The position numbers were made by a program, and so were the translations under genes. Below, in pieces: positions 24,747 to 32,762 of a stretch of DNA of 33,734 nt. The stretch lies in contig VBEC01000075.1 in assembly GCA_005883615.1 (NCBI GenBank), forward strand, positions 1 to 33,734. The letters run 5' to 3'. A model generated the notes under the pieces. It was given only the letters and a program-made list of their open reading frames with translations, was not told where the DNA came from and did not search any database. The first letter of the stretch is position 1. Each line of letters starts with the position of its first letter. The DNA is from Chloroflexota bacterium. GTDB lineage: Bacteria > Chloroflexota > Limnocylindria > Limnocylindrales > CSP1-4.

Positions 24747-26116
24747 TGTTCCGCAAGATCCTGATCGCCAACCGGGGCGAGATCGCCCTGCGCATCGTGC
24801 GAGCCGCGCGCGCCCTTGGCATCGAGGCCGTCGTCGCCTACAGCGAGGCCGACCGCGAAAGCCTCCCGGTGCAGCTGGCCGACGAGGCCATCTGTGTCGG
24901 CCCGGCCGATGCCCGACGGTCCTATCTTTCGGCGCCCGCCGTGATCTCGGCAGCGATCGTGACCGGCTGCGACGCCGTCCATCCGGGCTACGGGTTTCTG
25001 TCGGAGGACGAAGGGTTCGCGGAGGTCGTACGCGCGCACGAGCTGACCTTCATCGGGCCGCCGCCCGAGGTGCTCGAGCGGTTCGCCTCGAAGGAGGCCA
25101 CACGGCGGCTGCTGGCGGGCCATGGCCTGCCCATGGTCCCGGGTTCGAATGGAATGCTGCGCGACGACGGCCACGCGCTGGAGGAGGCCGAGCGCATCGG
25201 ATTTCCGGTGCTGATCAAGCCATCGGCCGGTGGTGGCGGCAAGGGCATGCGCATGGTCCGCTCCCCGCGGGAGCTCGAGACGGCGCTCACGATCGGACGC
25301 TCCGAGGCGCGCGCCGCTTTCGGTGACGACTCGCTGTACATGGAGAAGTGGATCGAGGACAACCGGCACGTGGAGGTCCAGGTCGCCGTCGATCGGTTCG
25401 GGCACGGCATCCACCTTGGAGAGCGGGACTGTTCGGTGCAGCGGCGGCACCAGAAGCTTCTCGAAGAGGCCCCCGCTCCGGGCCTGTCGCCTGCGGCCCG
25501 CTCCGAATTGTGCGAGCGGGCGATCCGGGCGGTCGTCGCAGCCGGCTACGAGAATGTCGGGACGCTCGAATTCCTCGTCGATCGCGACGGAAACTACTAC
25601 TTCATCGAGATCAACTGTCGAATCCAGGTGGAGCATCCGGTGACGGAAGCCCTGACGGGCATCGACCTCGTGGCGATGCAGATCCGGATCGCTGCCGGCG
25701 AGCCTCTCGGGATCGCTCAGGCCGACGTCGTGTCCCGCGGGCACGCCATCGAGTTCCGCATCAACGCCGAGGATGCGGATGCGGACTTCCAGCCGCAGGC
25801 GGGGATCGTCGACCGTTTCCTGGCGCCGGGCGGTCCCGGCGTTCGGGTCGACTCGCACGTCTACTCGGGCTACGAGGTGCCGCCGTTCTACGATTCGCTG
25901 CTGGCCAAGCTGATCGTCTGGGGACCAGATCGTCCGACCGCCATTGCGCGAAGTCGGGTCGCCCTCGACGAGCTCCTCGTCGAAGGCCTGGTCACGAACG
26001 TGCCGATCCACCAGGCGCTCCTTGCCAACGAAGCCTTCCTCGAGGGCCGAATGACCACGAATCTCCTCGACCGGGTGGGCGGCGCGGCCTTCCTTGCGGC
26101 CGCCGCGCGGGCGTGA
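24746..26116 (+). CDS. accC: Acetyl-CoA carboxylase biotin carboxylase subunit
   Basis: The product is 456 aa and an ATP-grasp enzyme that carboxylates biotin on BCCP using bicarbonate. Seen are the N-terminal KILIANRGEIALRIVRAAR, HPGYGFLSE, the glycine-rich ATP loop KPSAGGGGKGMRMV (about 153-166), MEKWIEDNRHVEVQV, ERDCSVQRRHQKLLEEAPAP and the metal/bicarbonate block EINCRIQVEHPVTE. The last is normally EMNTRIQVEHPVTE; the Thr-to-Cys change is unusual but conservative in size. Length is standard for AccC. It is coupled by TGATG to the biotin-less BCCP gene, and a 94-base gap with a hairpin follows. Confidence 0.96.
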   Translation: MFRKILIANRGEIALRIVRAARALGIEAVVAYSEADRESLPVQLADEAICVGPADARRSYLSAPAVISAAIVTGCDAVHPGYGFLSEDEGFAEVVRAHELTFIGPPPEVLERFASKEATRRLLAGHGLPMVPGSNGMLRDDGHALEEAERIGFPVLIKPSAGGGGKGMRMVRSPRELETALTIGRSEARAAFGDDSLYMEKWIEDNRHVEVQVAVDRFGHGIHLGERDCSVQRRHQKLLEEAPAPGLSPAARSELCERAIRAVVAAGYENVGTLEFLVDRDGNYYFIEINCRIQVEHPVTEALTGIDLVAMQIRIAAGEPLGIAQADVVSRGHAIEFRINAEDADADFQPQAGIVDRFLAPGGPGVRVDSHVYSGYEVPPFYDSLLAKLIVWGPDRPTAIARSRVALDELLVEGLVTNVPIHQALLANEAFLEGRMTTNLLDRVGGAAFLAAAARA

Positions 26117-26144
26117 CGGCTCGCCCGGCAACGTGCAGGATTGC

Positions 26145-26171
26145 AACGACCTGCCGTTCCGGTCGGTCGTT
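26145..26171 (+). promoter_or_regulatory. Inverted repeat in the accC-fabZ gap
   Basis: AACGACC (26145-26151) and GGTCGTT (26165-26171) form a 7-bp stem around 13 bases. This lies in the only sizeable gap (94 bases) within the lysC-to-fabG run. There is no U-tract, so it is unlikely to be an efficient terminator. It could be a processing or partial-attenuation site, or a regulator operator. It may also be chance. Confidence 0.25.
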
Positions 26172-26210
26172 CGACGACACACTGCTGGGCAGCATGACGA
26201 GTAGCCGACC

Positions 26211-26717
26211 GTGACCGACGTCGCCGAGCCAACAGCCGCCGCGGCCTCCGCGGAGACCGGCGGCGCGCGGACCGTCCACACCGTTCGCGAGATCGAGGCG
26301 CTGATCCCGCATCGGTGGCCATTCCTGCTCGTCGACAGGATCGTGGAATACGACCCGGAGGGACACCGAATCGTCGGGATCAAGGGCGTCACGACCACCG
26401 AATGGTTCTTCCAGGGCCACTTCCCGAGCCTGCCGGTGATGCCGGGAGTGCTACAGGTCGAAGCGCTCGCTCAGACCATGGCCGTCTACGTCGCCAAGCA
26501 GGAAGGCTTCGGGGACCGCATCGGCCTGTTCGCCGGCATCGAGGACTGCCGCTTCAAACGCGTCGTCCTGCCCGGCGACACGCTGCGCCTCGAGGTGACG
26601 ATGGACAAGCTCGGTCGACGCTTCGGGCGCGGCCGGGGGGTGGCCTCGGTCGACGGGGAGGTCGCCTGCGAAGCGACGCTGAGCTTCATCATCCCCGACG
26701 CGTCGGTGCTCCGCTGA
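26211..26717 (+). CDS. fabZ: 3-hydroxyacyl-ACP dehydratase FabZ
   Basis: The product is 168 aa, a hot-dog-fold enzyme that dehydrates 3-hydroxyacyl-ACP in FAS II. Signature blocks are IEALIPHRWPFLLVDR (about 28-43) and the active-site helix FFQGHFPSLPVMPGVLQVEALAQ, with catalytic H70 and E84. An Ala/Thr-rich extension of about 20 residues precedes the core. GTG 26211 gives the best fit; an in-frame TAG lies three codons upstream, so no longer start is possible. The stop overlaps the phosphoesterase ATG by one base. Confidence 0.94.
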   Translation: MTDVAEPTAAAASAETGGARTVHTVREIEALIPHRWPFLLVDRIVEYDPEGHRIVGIKGVTTTEWFFQGHFPSLPVMPGVLQVEALAQTMAVYVAKQEGFGDRIGLFAGIEDCRFKRVVLPGDTLRLEVTMDKLGRRFGRGRGVASVDGEVACEATLSFIIPDASVLR

Positions 26718-27460
26718 TGCCCCGCCTGGCGGTCTTCTCGGATGTCCATGGCAACGTCTCAGCCCTGGAGGCTGTTCGCAAGGCCGTCAAGGCCGCAAAG
26801 CCCGAAGCGACGATGATCGCGGGCGACCTCGTCCTCAACGGACCGGAGCCGGCGGCAGCCCTCGACGCGATCCGCGAGATGGAGCAAGCCGGCGCGATCG
26901 TAATCCAGGGGAATACGGACGTCGCCGTGGCGGACTTCGACTATGCCGCTGCCTTTCCGTGGATGACCGAGGGCGTGCCGGACTCGATCCAGGCCGCCGC
27001 GGAATGGGCGCACGAGCAGCTCGGCGAGGAGCGTCTCGAGTGGCTGCGGCGCCTGCCTGCCGAGCGAAGGATTCAGGTCGACGAGACGCTCGTTCTCGTC
27101 TGCCACGCGTCGCCGGGCTCACAGACGTCCGGCTTCGATCGGGACCTCGACGTGTCGGTGACGGTCGAGCGCGCTGCCCGGACGGACGCCCGCGTCATCT
27201 GCTGCGGGCACACCCACATCCCCGAGGTACGAGACCTTGGCTGGAAGCTGATCGTGAACGACGGATCCGCCGGCTACGCGTTCGACGGCGAACCAACAGC
27301 CTCATGGGCGCTGATCGATTTCGATGGCGAGGACGTGACGGCCGACATCCGGCGCGCGGAGTTTGACGTCATGGCCGTCTCCGAAGCGCTGTCGCGAAGG
27401 GGCCTGCCGGGCGACATCTACCGGGCCGCCACCGTCCGGACCGGGAAGCTGGTTCGATGA
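26717..27460 (+). CDS. Metallophosphoesterase (calcineurin-like, YfcE/MJ0936 type)
   Basis: The product is 247 aa and a predicted cytosolic dinuclear-metal phosphatase or phosphodiesterase. The five metallophosphoesterase motifs are present: FSDVHGN (D9, H11), AGDLVLNGPEP (D36), QGNTDV (Asn/Asp pair of the GN-x-D motif), VCHASPGS and CGHTHIPEV. The substrate cannot be deduced; relatives act on nucleotides, nucleic acids or phosphodiesters. The gene is locked between fabZ (TGATG overlap) and fabF (ATGA overlap), so it is co-expressed with fatty acid synthesis. This points to a phosphoester connected with ACP, CoA or lipid metabolism, which is inference only. Confidence 0.88.
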   Translation: MPRLAVFSDVHGNVSALEAVRKAVKAAKPEATMIAGDLVLNGPEPAAALDAIREMEQAGAIVIQGNTDVAVADFDYAAAFPWMTEGVPDSIQAAAEWAHEQLGEERLEWLRRLPAERRIQVDETLVLVCHASPGSQTSGFDRDLDVSVTVERAARTDARVICCGHTHIPEVRDLGWKLIVNDGSAGYAFDGEPTASWALIDFDGEDVTADIRRAEFDVMAVSEALSRRGLPGDIYRAATVRTGKLVR

Positions 27461-28716
27461 GCGATCCAGCTCGCCGCGTCGTCGTCACGGGCATGGGTGC
27501 CGTGACGCCGCTCGGAAACGACGTCGCGAGCACATGGGATGGCCTGGTGACCGGCCGGTCGGGCATCCGCACGATCGAATCCTTCGACCCGAGCCGGCTG
27601 ACAAGCCGGGTCGCCGGCGAAGTCGTCGGCTTCGACGCCTCCGGCGTCCTCGACCGGAAGGACCTGCGGCGCACCGATCGGTACATCCAGTTCGGCCTGG
27701 TCGCGACGCGCCAGGCACTGGACCAGGCGGACCTGCCCGGCCGACTCGAGGGTGAGCTCGCTGAGCGCACCGGCGTGATCCTGGGGACCGGCCTTGGGGG
27801 GGTGCTGACCCTGTTCGAGAACGTCGTCACATACACAGAGCGGGGCCCCGACCGGATCGGACCATTCATGATTCCGATGGGTATCCCCAACATCGGCGCC
27901 GGCCAGATCGCTATCACCTTCGGTCCGCTGGGGCCCAACTTCACGACCGTGTCTGCGTGCGCAACCGGCGGCCACGCGATCGGCGAGGCATTCGAAACGA
28001 TCCGCCGCTCGGACGCCGACGTCATGCTCGCGGGCGGCTCCGAGTCGGGCTTCCACGAGGCGCTCGTCGGCGGCTTCTGCGCGATGAAGGCGCTGTCGAC
28101 GCGCAACGACGATCCGCCGGGCGCATCGCGCCCCTTCGATCGAGGCCGCGACGGCTTCGTCATCGCTGAGGGTGTCGCACTGCTCGTGCTCGAGGAGCTC
28201 GACCATGCGCGAAGGCGCGGCGCCGAGCCACTCGCCGAGATCGTTGGCTACGGAGCTACGGCCGACGCGTCCCACATCACCTTGCCGGCGCCTGGAGGCA
28301 TCGGCGCCGTCCGGGCGGCTCGGCGGGCCCTTGAGAAGGCGGGCCTCGAGCCAGGCGACGTTGACCACGTGAATGCCCACGCGACGTCGACGCCGGAGGG
28401 CGATCGTGCGGAGCTGCAGGCGATCCGGACGATCTTCGGCGACCACGCGGAACGGCTGGCCATCACGGCCAACAAGTCGATGACCGGCCATACCCTCGGT
28501 GCAGCGGGTGCGATCGAAGCGGTCGCCACGATCATGACCATGCGCACCGGCTGCGTTCCACCCACGATCAATCTCGACGACCCGGACGAGGCGGCCGCCG
28601 GGCTCGACCTGACACGAGGGAAGGCCCAGTCGAGGTCGGTGCGGATCGCCCTATCCAATTCCTTCGGATTCGGCGGCCAGAACGCGGCCCTCCTCTTCCG
28701 GCGCTGGGACGAATGA
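27457..28716 (+). CDS. fabF: Beta-ketoacyl-ACP synthase II
   Basis: The product is 419 aa and condenses malonyl-ACP with acyl-ACP during chain elongation. The Cys-His-His triad is visible: TVSACATGGHAI (C168), NAHATSTPEGD (H308) and NKSMTGHTLGAAG (H345). The C-terminal NSFGFGGQNA glycine-rich loop is intact. RVVVTGMGAVTPLG at the N-terminus is typical. ATG 27457 overlaps the phosphoesterase stop, and its own stop overlaps accB (ATGA). The length is standard for KAS II. Confidence 0.95.
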   Translation: MSDPARRVVVTGMGAVTPLGNDVASTWDGLVTGRSGIRTIESFDPSRLTSRVAGEVVGFDASGVLDRKDLRRTDRYIQFGLVATRQALDQADLPGRLEGELAERTGVILGTGLGGVLTLFENVVTYTERGPDRIGPFMIPMGIPNIGAGQIAITFGPLGPNFTTVSACATGGHAIGEAFETIRRSDADVMLAGGSESGFHEALVGGFCAMKALSTRNDDPPGASRPFDRGRDGFVIAEGVALLVLEELDHARRRGAEPLAEIVGYGATADASHITLPAPGGIGAVRAARRALEKAGLEPGDVDHVNAHATSTPEGDRAELQAIRTIFGDHAERLAITANKSMTGHTLGAAGAIEAVATIMTMRTGCVPPTINLDDPDEAAAGLDLTRGKAQSRSVRIALSNSFGFGGQNAALLFRRWDE

Positions 28717-29294
28717 CCGAGCCGGCCGAGGAGAGGGAGACAGGGGACCCGGTCATGCCCGTCGCCGAGGTCGTCGAGGCGCCGGCACCCAGCGATCGCG
28801 GGGATGCGTCTCTGCTTGCCCTGATCGACCGGCTGTCGGCGCTCCTGCAAAGCAGCGACCTGACCGAGCTCGAAGTGGAGGCCGGGGAGACCGCCCTGCT
28901 CCTTCGCAAGCCCGCTGCCCTGGCGCCGGCGGCCGCTGCCGGGGGCGCGGCCGGCGGCGTTCTCGGCTCGGGCGCGAGCGGATCGCCTGGGGGTGCTCGG
29001 GACGGACATCCGGCCCCTGGGGAGCCCATCGGTGGGCTGGCTGAGGCGCCCGCCAGGCCGTCCATCAAGGCGCCACTGACCGGGATTTTCTACGCGTCCC
29101 CGGCGCCCGGTTCCGCGCCGTACGTGCAGATCGGATCGCAGATCGCGGTCGGCACCGTCATCGGTCTGATCGAAGCGATGAAGCTGTTCAACGAGATCAA
29201 GTCCGATCTCGGCGGGCAGGTGGTCCGGATCGTCGCCGAGACCGGCACGCTCGTGAAGGCCAAGCAACCCTTGATCGAGGTGGAACCCCTGTGA
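28713..29294 (+). CDS. accB: Acetyl-CoA carboxylase biotin carboxyl carrier protein
   Basis: The product is 193 aa, the true biotin carrier of acetyl-CoA carboxylase. The N-terminal helical domain is LLALIDRLSALLQSSDLTEL (about 34-53) followed by EVEAGETALLLRKP. An Ala/Gly-rich linker then leads to the biotinyl domain from about 116. The thumb-type insertion YASPAPGSAPYVQIG is present, as in AccB. The biotinylation motif IEAMKLFNEI places the biotinyl lysine at K157. It lies apart from accDA/accC, between fabF and fabH, with four-base overlaps on both sides. It is the expected substrate of the BirA encoded at 19815. Confidence 0.95.
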   Translation: MTEPAEERETGDPVMPVAEVVEAPAPSDRGDASLLALIDRLSALLQSSDLTELEVEAGETALLLRKPAALAPAAAAGGAAGGVLGSGASGSPGGARDGHPAPGEPIGGLAEAPARPSIKAPLTGIFYASPAPGSAPYVQIGSQIAVGTVIGLIEAMKLFNEIKSDLGGQVVRIVAETGTLVKAKQPLIEVEPL

Positions 29295-30550
29295 GCGAGA
29301 CGAGCCCTATCCGTTCGCCGGCTACCCCGCGGCCGACTTCGGGCGCACCGCGCTACGCCCACGTGATCGGCTGGGGAAGCTATGCGCCGGCGCAGGTCCT
29401 GACCAACGCCGATCTGGAGCGGATGGTCGACACGTCGGACGAATGGATCGTCAGCCGGACCGGCATCCGCGAGCGGCGGGTCGCGGCGGCCCATGAGACG
29501 ACCGCCTCGATGGCGGCGGTGGCATCGTTGCGGGCAATCCGGACCGCAGGGATCGAACCCGACGACATCGACGTGATCCTACTGGCGACACTCACGCCCG
29601 ACTACTGGATGCCGTCCACCGCGGCGCTCGTCAAGGAGGCGATCGGCAACACGCGCGCTGCGGCGATGGACGTGGCTGCCGCCTGCTCCGGATTCGTCTA
29701 CGGCTACGCGACGGGCCAGGCGTACATCGCCAGTGGGATGGCTCGGAACGTCCTGGTCATCGGTGCGGAGACGCTTACCCGCTTCCTCGATTACTCGGAC
29801 CGCAACACCTGCATCCTCTTCGGGGACGGCGCTGGTGCCGTTGTGCTGGGCGCGGCGGACACCCCCGGCGGGGGACTGGGCATCGAGATGACGACCGAGC
29901 CCGAAGGCGCCTACATGATCTGGCTGCCTGCCGGCGGCGCCAAGCGGCCGCCATCGGCCGAGACCATCGCTCGTGGCGAGCACTTTGTGCGCATGGAGGG
30001 CAAGGAGACCTATCGCTTCGCCACGCGCACCCTTGCCTCGACAGCGCTCGCGGCGATCGACCGCGCCGGCCTGAAGTCGTCCGACATCGACCTGTTCATC
30101 CCGCACCAGGCGAACATCCGGATCATCGAGGCCGTTGCCAAGGGCCTGAGCCTGCCCATGGACCGGATGTTCGTGAACCTCGACAAGTACGGCAACACGT
30201 CCGCGGCCTCCGTGCCGATCGCGCTCGCCGAAGCCGTCAACCAGGGCCGCGTGAAGGTCGGCGACCGGATCGTCATCGTCGCGTTCGGCGCCGGCTTCAC
30301 CAGCGGTGCCGTCGCGATCGAATGGACCGCCGATCCGGAACGCGGCCGAGCCGGCGACGCCGCGGTCACGCCGGCGGACGTGCACGTTCGACTGCCGGTC
30401 GACTGGGATTCGGTCGACCCGATCCCGGACGCACTCGCCGCGGTCATGGGCCGGCCCGTCGCACCCGGTGTCGACGTGCCGCTCGACGACGTCGTGCCCG
30501 GCGAGCCGGAGCATGCCCGCCGCGACCGCAAGACCGAGATCCGGGTGTGA
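29291..30550 (+). CDS. fabH: Beta-ketoacyl-ACP synthase III with C-terminal extension
   Basis: The product is 419 aa and starts fatty acid synthesis by condensing acyl-CoA with malonyl-ACP. The Cys-His-Asn triad is visible: VAAACSGFVYGY (C132), IPHQANIRII (H272) and DKYGNTSAAS (N302). FGAGFTSGAVAIEW (about 332-345) is the usual C-terminus. About 74 further residues follow, with a hydrophilic, Asp/Arg-rich ending. A roughly 20-residue Pro/Thr-rich leader precedes the core. This makes it about 90 residues longer than typical FabH (about 320-330). GTG 29291 overlaps the accB stop (GTGA), and its own stop overlaps fabG in the same way. Confidence 0.94.
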   Translation: MSETSPIRSPATPRPTSGAPRYAHVIGWGSYAPAQVLTNADLERMVDTSDEWIVSRTGIRERRVAAAHETTASMAAVASLRAIRTAGIEPDDIDVILLATLTPDYWMPSTAALVKEAIGNTRAAAMDVAAACSGFVYGYATGQAYIASGMARNVLVIGAETLTRFLDYSDRNTCILFGDGAGAVVLGAADTPGGGLGIEMTTEPEGAYMIWLPAGGAKRPPSAETIARGEHFVRMEGKETYRFATRTLASTALAAIDRAGLKSSDIDLFIPHQANIRIIEAVAKGLSLPMDRMFVNLDKYGNTSAASVPIALAEAVNQGRVKVGDRIVIVAFGAGFTSGAVAIEWTADPERGRAGDAAVTPADVHVRLPVDWDSVDPIPDALAAVMGRPVAPGVDVPLDDVVPGEPEHARRDRKTEIRV

Positions 30551-31296
30551 TCGACCTGTCGGGAAAGTCCGCTGTCGTGACGGGGGGCTCGCGGGGCCTC
30601 GGCCGGGCGATCGCGCTCCGGCTCGCGCGGCAGGGGGCGGACGTGGCCTTCAGCTATCGGGGCAATGAGGTGGCCGCAGACGAGACGGCATCGGGCATCG
30701 AGGAGGCTGGGCGCAAGGCTCTGGCGGTCCAGGCCGACGTGACCGATCCACCTGCCGCCGAGGCGCTCGTCAAGGCGGCTCTCGAAGCCTTCGGCAAGGT
30801 CGACATCCTGGTAAACAACGCCGGCATCACGCGCGACGACCTGATCATGCGGATGAGCCTGGACGCCTGGCGTGAGGTCCTCGAGACCAACCTCTTCGGC
30901 GCCTTCTACACGATCAAGGCGGCAACTCGGCCGATGCTCAAGGCCCGTCGCGGCCGGATCGTCAATATCACCTCCGTATCCGGCCAGGCCGGCCAGACCG
31001 GCCAGGCCAACTACTCGGCGGCAAAGGCTGGGCTGATCGGGCTGACAAAGGCCACGGCACGCGAGCTCGCCTCGCGCGGCATCACCTGCAACGCGGTGGC
31101 TCCCGGCTTCGTCCTGACCGAACTCACCCATGGCCTGCCCGACGCGCTGAAAGCGGAGCTGACCGCGAGAACGCCGCTCGGCCGCTTTGGCACGGCCGAA
31201 GAGATCGCCGACGCCGTCGCGTTCCTCGCGTCCGACGAGGCGGCCTTCATCACGGGCCAGGTGCTGGCCGTCGACGGCGGCCTGGTGATGATGTAA
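30547..31296 (+). CDS. fabG: 3-oxoacyl-ACP reductase FabG
   Basis: The product is 249 aa, a short-chain dehydrogenase reducing 3-ketoacyl-ACP with NADPH. The cofactor motif is VVTGGSRGLGRAIA (about 10-23), NNAG is at about 90-93, and the catalytic triad is ITSVSG (S143) with ANYSAAKAG (Y156, K160). GFVLTEL and the C-terminal ITGQVLAVDGGLVMM are typical of FabG. The GTG start overlaps the fabH stop by four bases. It ends the lysC-to-fabG run; the next gene has its own promoter. Confidence 0.93.
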   Translation: MIDLSGKSAVVTGGSRGLGRAIALRLARQGADVAFSYRGNEVAADETASGIEEAGRKALAVQADVTDPPAAEALVKAALEAFGKVDILVNNAGITRDDLIMRMSLDAWREVLETNLFGAFYTIKAATRPMLKARRGRIVNITSVSGQAGQTGQANYSAAKAGLIGLTKATARELASRGITCNAVAPGFVLTELTHGLPDALKAELTARTPLGRFGTAEEIADAVAFLASDEAAFITGQVLAVDGGLVMM

Positions 31297-31333
31297 CAGC
31301 CGGCCCTTCCTCGGCGTCGCTCGGGGATGGAAA

Positions 31334-31342
31334 TGCTAGACT
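31334..31342 (+). promoter_or_regulatory. Extended -10 promoter of the LCP gene, near-leaderless
   Basis: TGCTAGACT is nearly identical to the lysC element. The hexamer TAGACT ends nine bases before TTG 31352, so the mRNA should begin at most one or two bases before the start codon. The TAG of the hexamer is itself in frame with the gene, which excludes any longer reading frame. Confidence 0.55.
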
Positions 31343-31351
31343 CGCCCGGCT

Positions 31352-32737
31352 TTGAACGCTGACAGGGCGCGGGGGGCCGGCGCTGTCCGCTCGCCATCCA
31401 CGGCTACCTTCCTCTCGTTCCTGTGGCCCGGGCTTGGCCAGTGGTATCTGGGCCGCAATCGCCTCGCACTTGTGTATGGCCTTCCGGTGGTCGCCGTCGC
31501 GCTGGCCGCTCTGTGGCAGTTGAATGGCGGCCTCGCCGATCTGGCAATCCAGCTCTTTGCGCCCTCGTTCTCCCTGACCGTCCTCGTACTGATCGTCCTG
31601 CTCGGGGTGTGGCGGCTGATCTCGATGGCCGACGCGTTCACGGCCGCGCCGTTGCGGACGAAATCCAGCCGTCGACCAACCACGCTCTTCGCGGTGCTGG
31701 CGCTCCTGGCCGTGATCGGTCACGCCGCAGCCGGGTTCTATGCGTGGTCCTTCTACCAGGCCGGCTCGAAGATGTTCGTGGCGGGCCTGGGCGGCGACTT
31801 CAACTCGGTCGCACCGGGGGCCTCGGGTTCGGGGACCAGCGGGGACCTGGTTGCCAAGCCGGGGGCGACCCCGGCAACAGCTGACTCGCGAATCAACATT
31901 CTCCTGACCGGGGTCGATTCGTCGGTCGGCCGGAACCATGCCCTCAACGACACGATCATCGTCGCCAGCGTCGATCCCAAGTCCAGGCACGTGGTGATGC
32001 TCAGCTTTCCGCGTGACATTGCCGGTTTCCCGCTCTGGAACGGGGGCACATTCAGCGGAAAGATCAACTCCCTGATGACCTACGCGGGACTGCACAAGGA
32101 CCAGTTTCCGGACGGGCCGCTACCCTCCCTGATCAAAGAGCTTGGGTACCTCCTGGGCGTTCCCATCCACTACTACGCGGCGGTGGACCTGGACGGCTTT
32201 CGAACCCTGATCGACAAGGTCGGCGGGATCGACATCAACAACCCGCGCGCCATCGACGACCCGGACTACGGGGGCTGGACCGACGGCCGGCCACTCGGCT
32301 TCTCTCTTTCCGCGGGCGTCCATCACCTGGATGGGCAATCCGCCCTGGCCTACGCTCGGTCCCGAAAGGGCAACGGCGACAACGACTTCACGCGAGCGCG
32401 TCGCCAGCAGCAGTTGCTCGTTGCCCTCGCGCGCAAGCTGACCGACCCGTCGATGCTCACGCGGTTGCCGGATCTCCTCGCCGCGGCATCTCAGACGGTC
32501 CGCACGAACTTCCCGGCCGATCGCCTCAGCGAGATGCTGTCGCTCAGCCGCCAGGTCAAGGACGACGCCATCCAGAAATACGTCCTCGGCCCGCCCTACG
32601 CGCTGCGATCGACAGATGCTACGACGTACTCGCTGAAGCTCGATCTGGCCAAGCTTTCGGCCCTCTCGATCAAGCTCTTCGGGGCGGACAGCCGATACGC
32701 GGCCAACGCGCCCGCGTCACCCTCGAAGTCGCCTTAG
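31352..32737 (+). CDS. LytR-CpsA-Psr (LCP) family protein with N-terminal multi-span membrane module
   Basis: The product is 461 aa. LCP enzymes move glycopolymers from the undecaprenyl carrier onto peptidoglycan outside the membrane. The LCP domain (about 179-340) shows SRINILLTGVDSS, LNDTIIVASVDPKSRHVVMLSFPRDI, GKINSLMTYAG, the AVDLDGFRTLIDKVGGID block, and ALAYARSR with DFTRARRQQQ, including the Arg residues that hold the lipid pyrophosphate. Instead of the usual single N-terminal anchor there are three or four hydrophobic segments (about 19-56, 72-94, 110-133). The first contains FLSFLWPGLGQWYLGRN, resembling a TM2-type motif. TTG 31352 is the only possible start: an in-frame TAG lies five codons upstream and no other start precedes the membrane module. 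Confidence 0.9.
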   Translation: MNADRARGAGAVRSPSTATFLSFLWPGLGQWYLGRNRLALVYGLPVVAVALAALWQLNGGLADLAIQLFAPSFSLTVLVLIVLLGVWRLISMADAFTAAPLRTKSSRRPTTLFAVLALLAVIGHAAAGFYAWSFYQAGSKMFVAGLGGDFNSVAPGASGSGTSGDLVAKPGATPATADSRINILLTGVDSSVGRNHALNDTIIVASVDPKSRHVVMLSFPRDIAGFPLWNGGTFSGKINSLMTYAGLHKDQFPDGPLPSLIKELGYLLGVPIHYYAAVDLDGFRTLIDKVGGIDINNPRAIDDPDYGGWTDGRPLGFSLSAGVHHLDGQSALAYARSRKGNGDNDFTRARRQQQLLVALARKLTDPSMLTRLPDLLAAASQTVRTNFPADRLSEMLSLSRQVKDDAIQKYVLGPPYALRSTDATTYSLKLDLAKLSALSIKLFGADSRYAANAPASPSKSP

Positions 32738-32762
32738 GCGCTGGGCCGTCGAATACGCCTGG

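Noticed and set aside
25140-25160. GGTTCGAAT-like string resembling a tRNA T-loop (similar at 20830)
   Set aside because: Both lie inside strongly conserved coding sequence (accC and the ECF sigma gene), and no acceptor or anticodon stems pair around them.
30970-31015. GGCCAGGCCGGCCAGACC-like repeats
   Set aside because: They encode the Gly-Gln-Ala-rich loop GQAGQTGQANYSAAK of FabG, which is normal for the family, so this is coding repetition rather than a DNA repeat element.
32731-32740. CGCCTTAGGCG palindrome at the LCP stop codon
   Set aside because: It is too short (4-bp arms) and has no U-tract. It is probably chance around the TAG stop.
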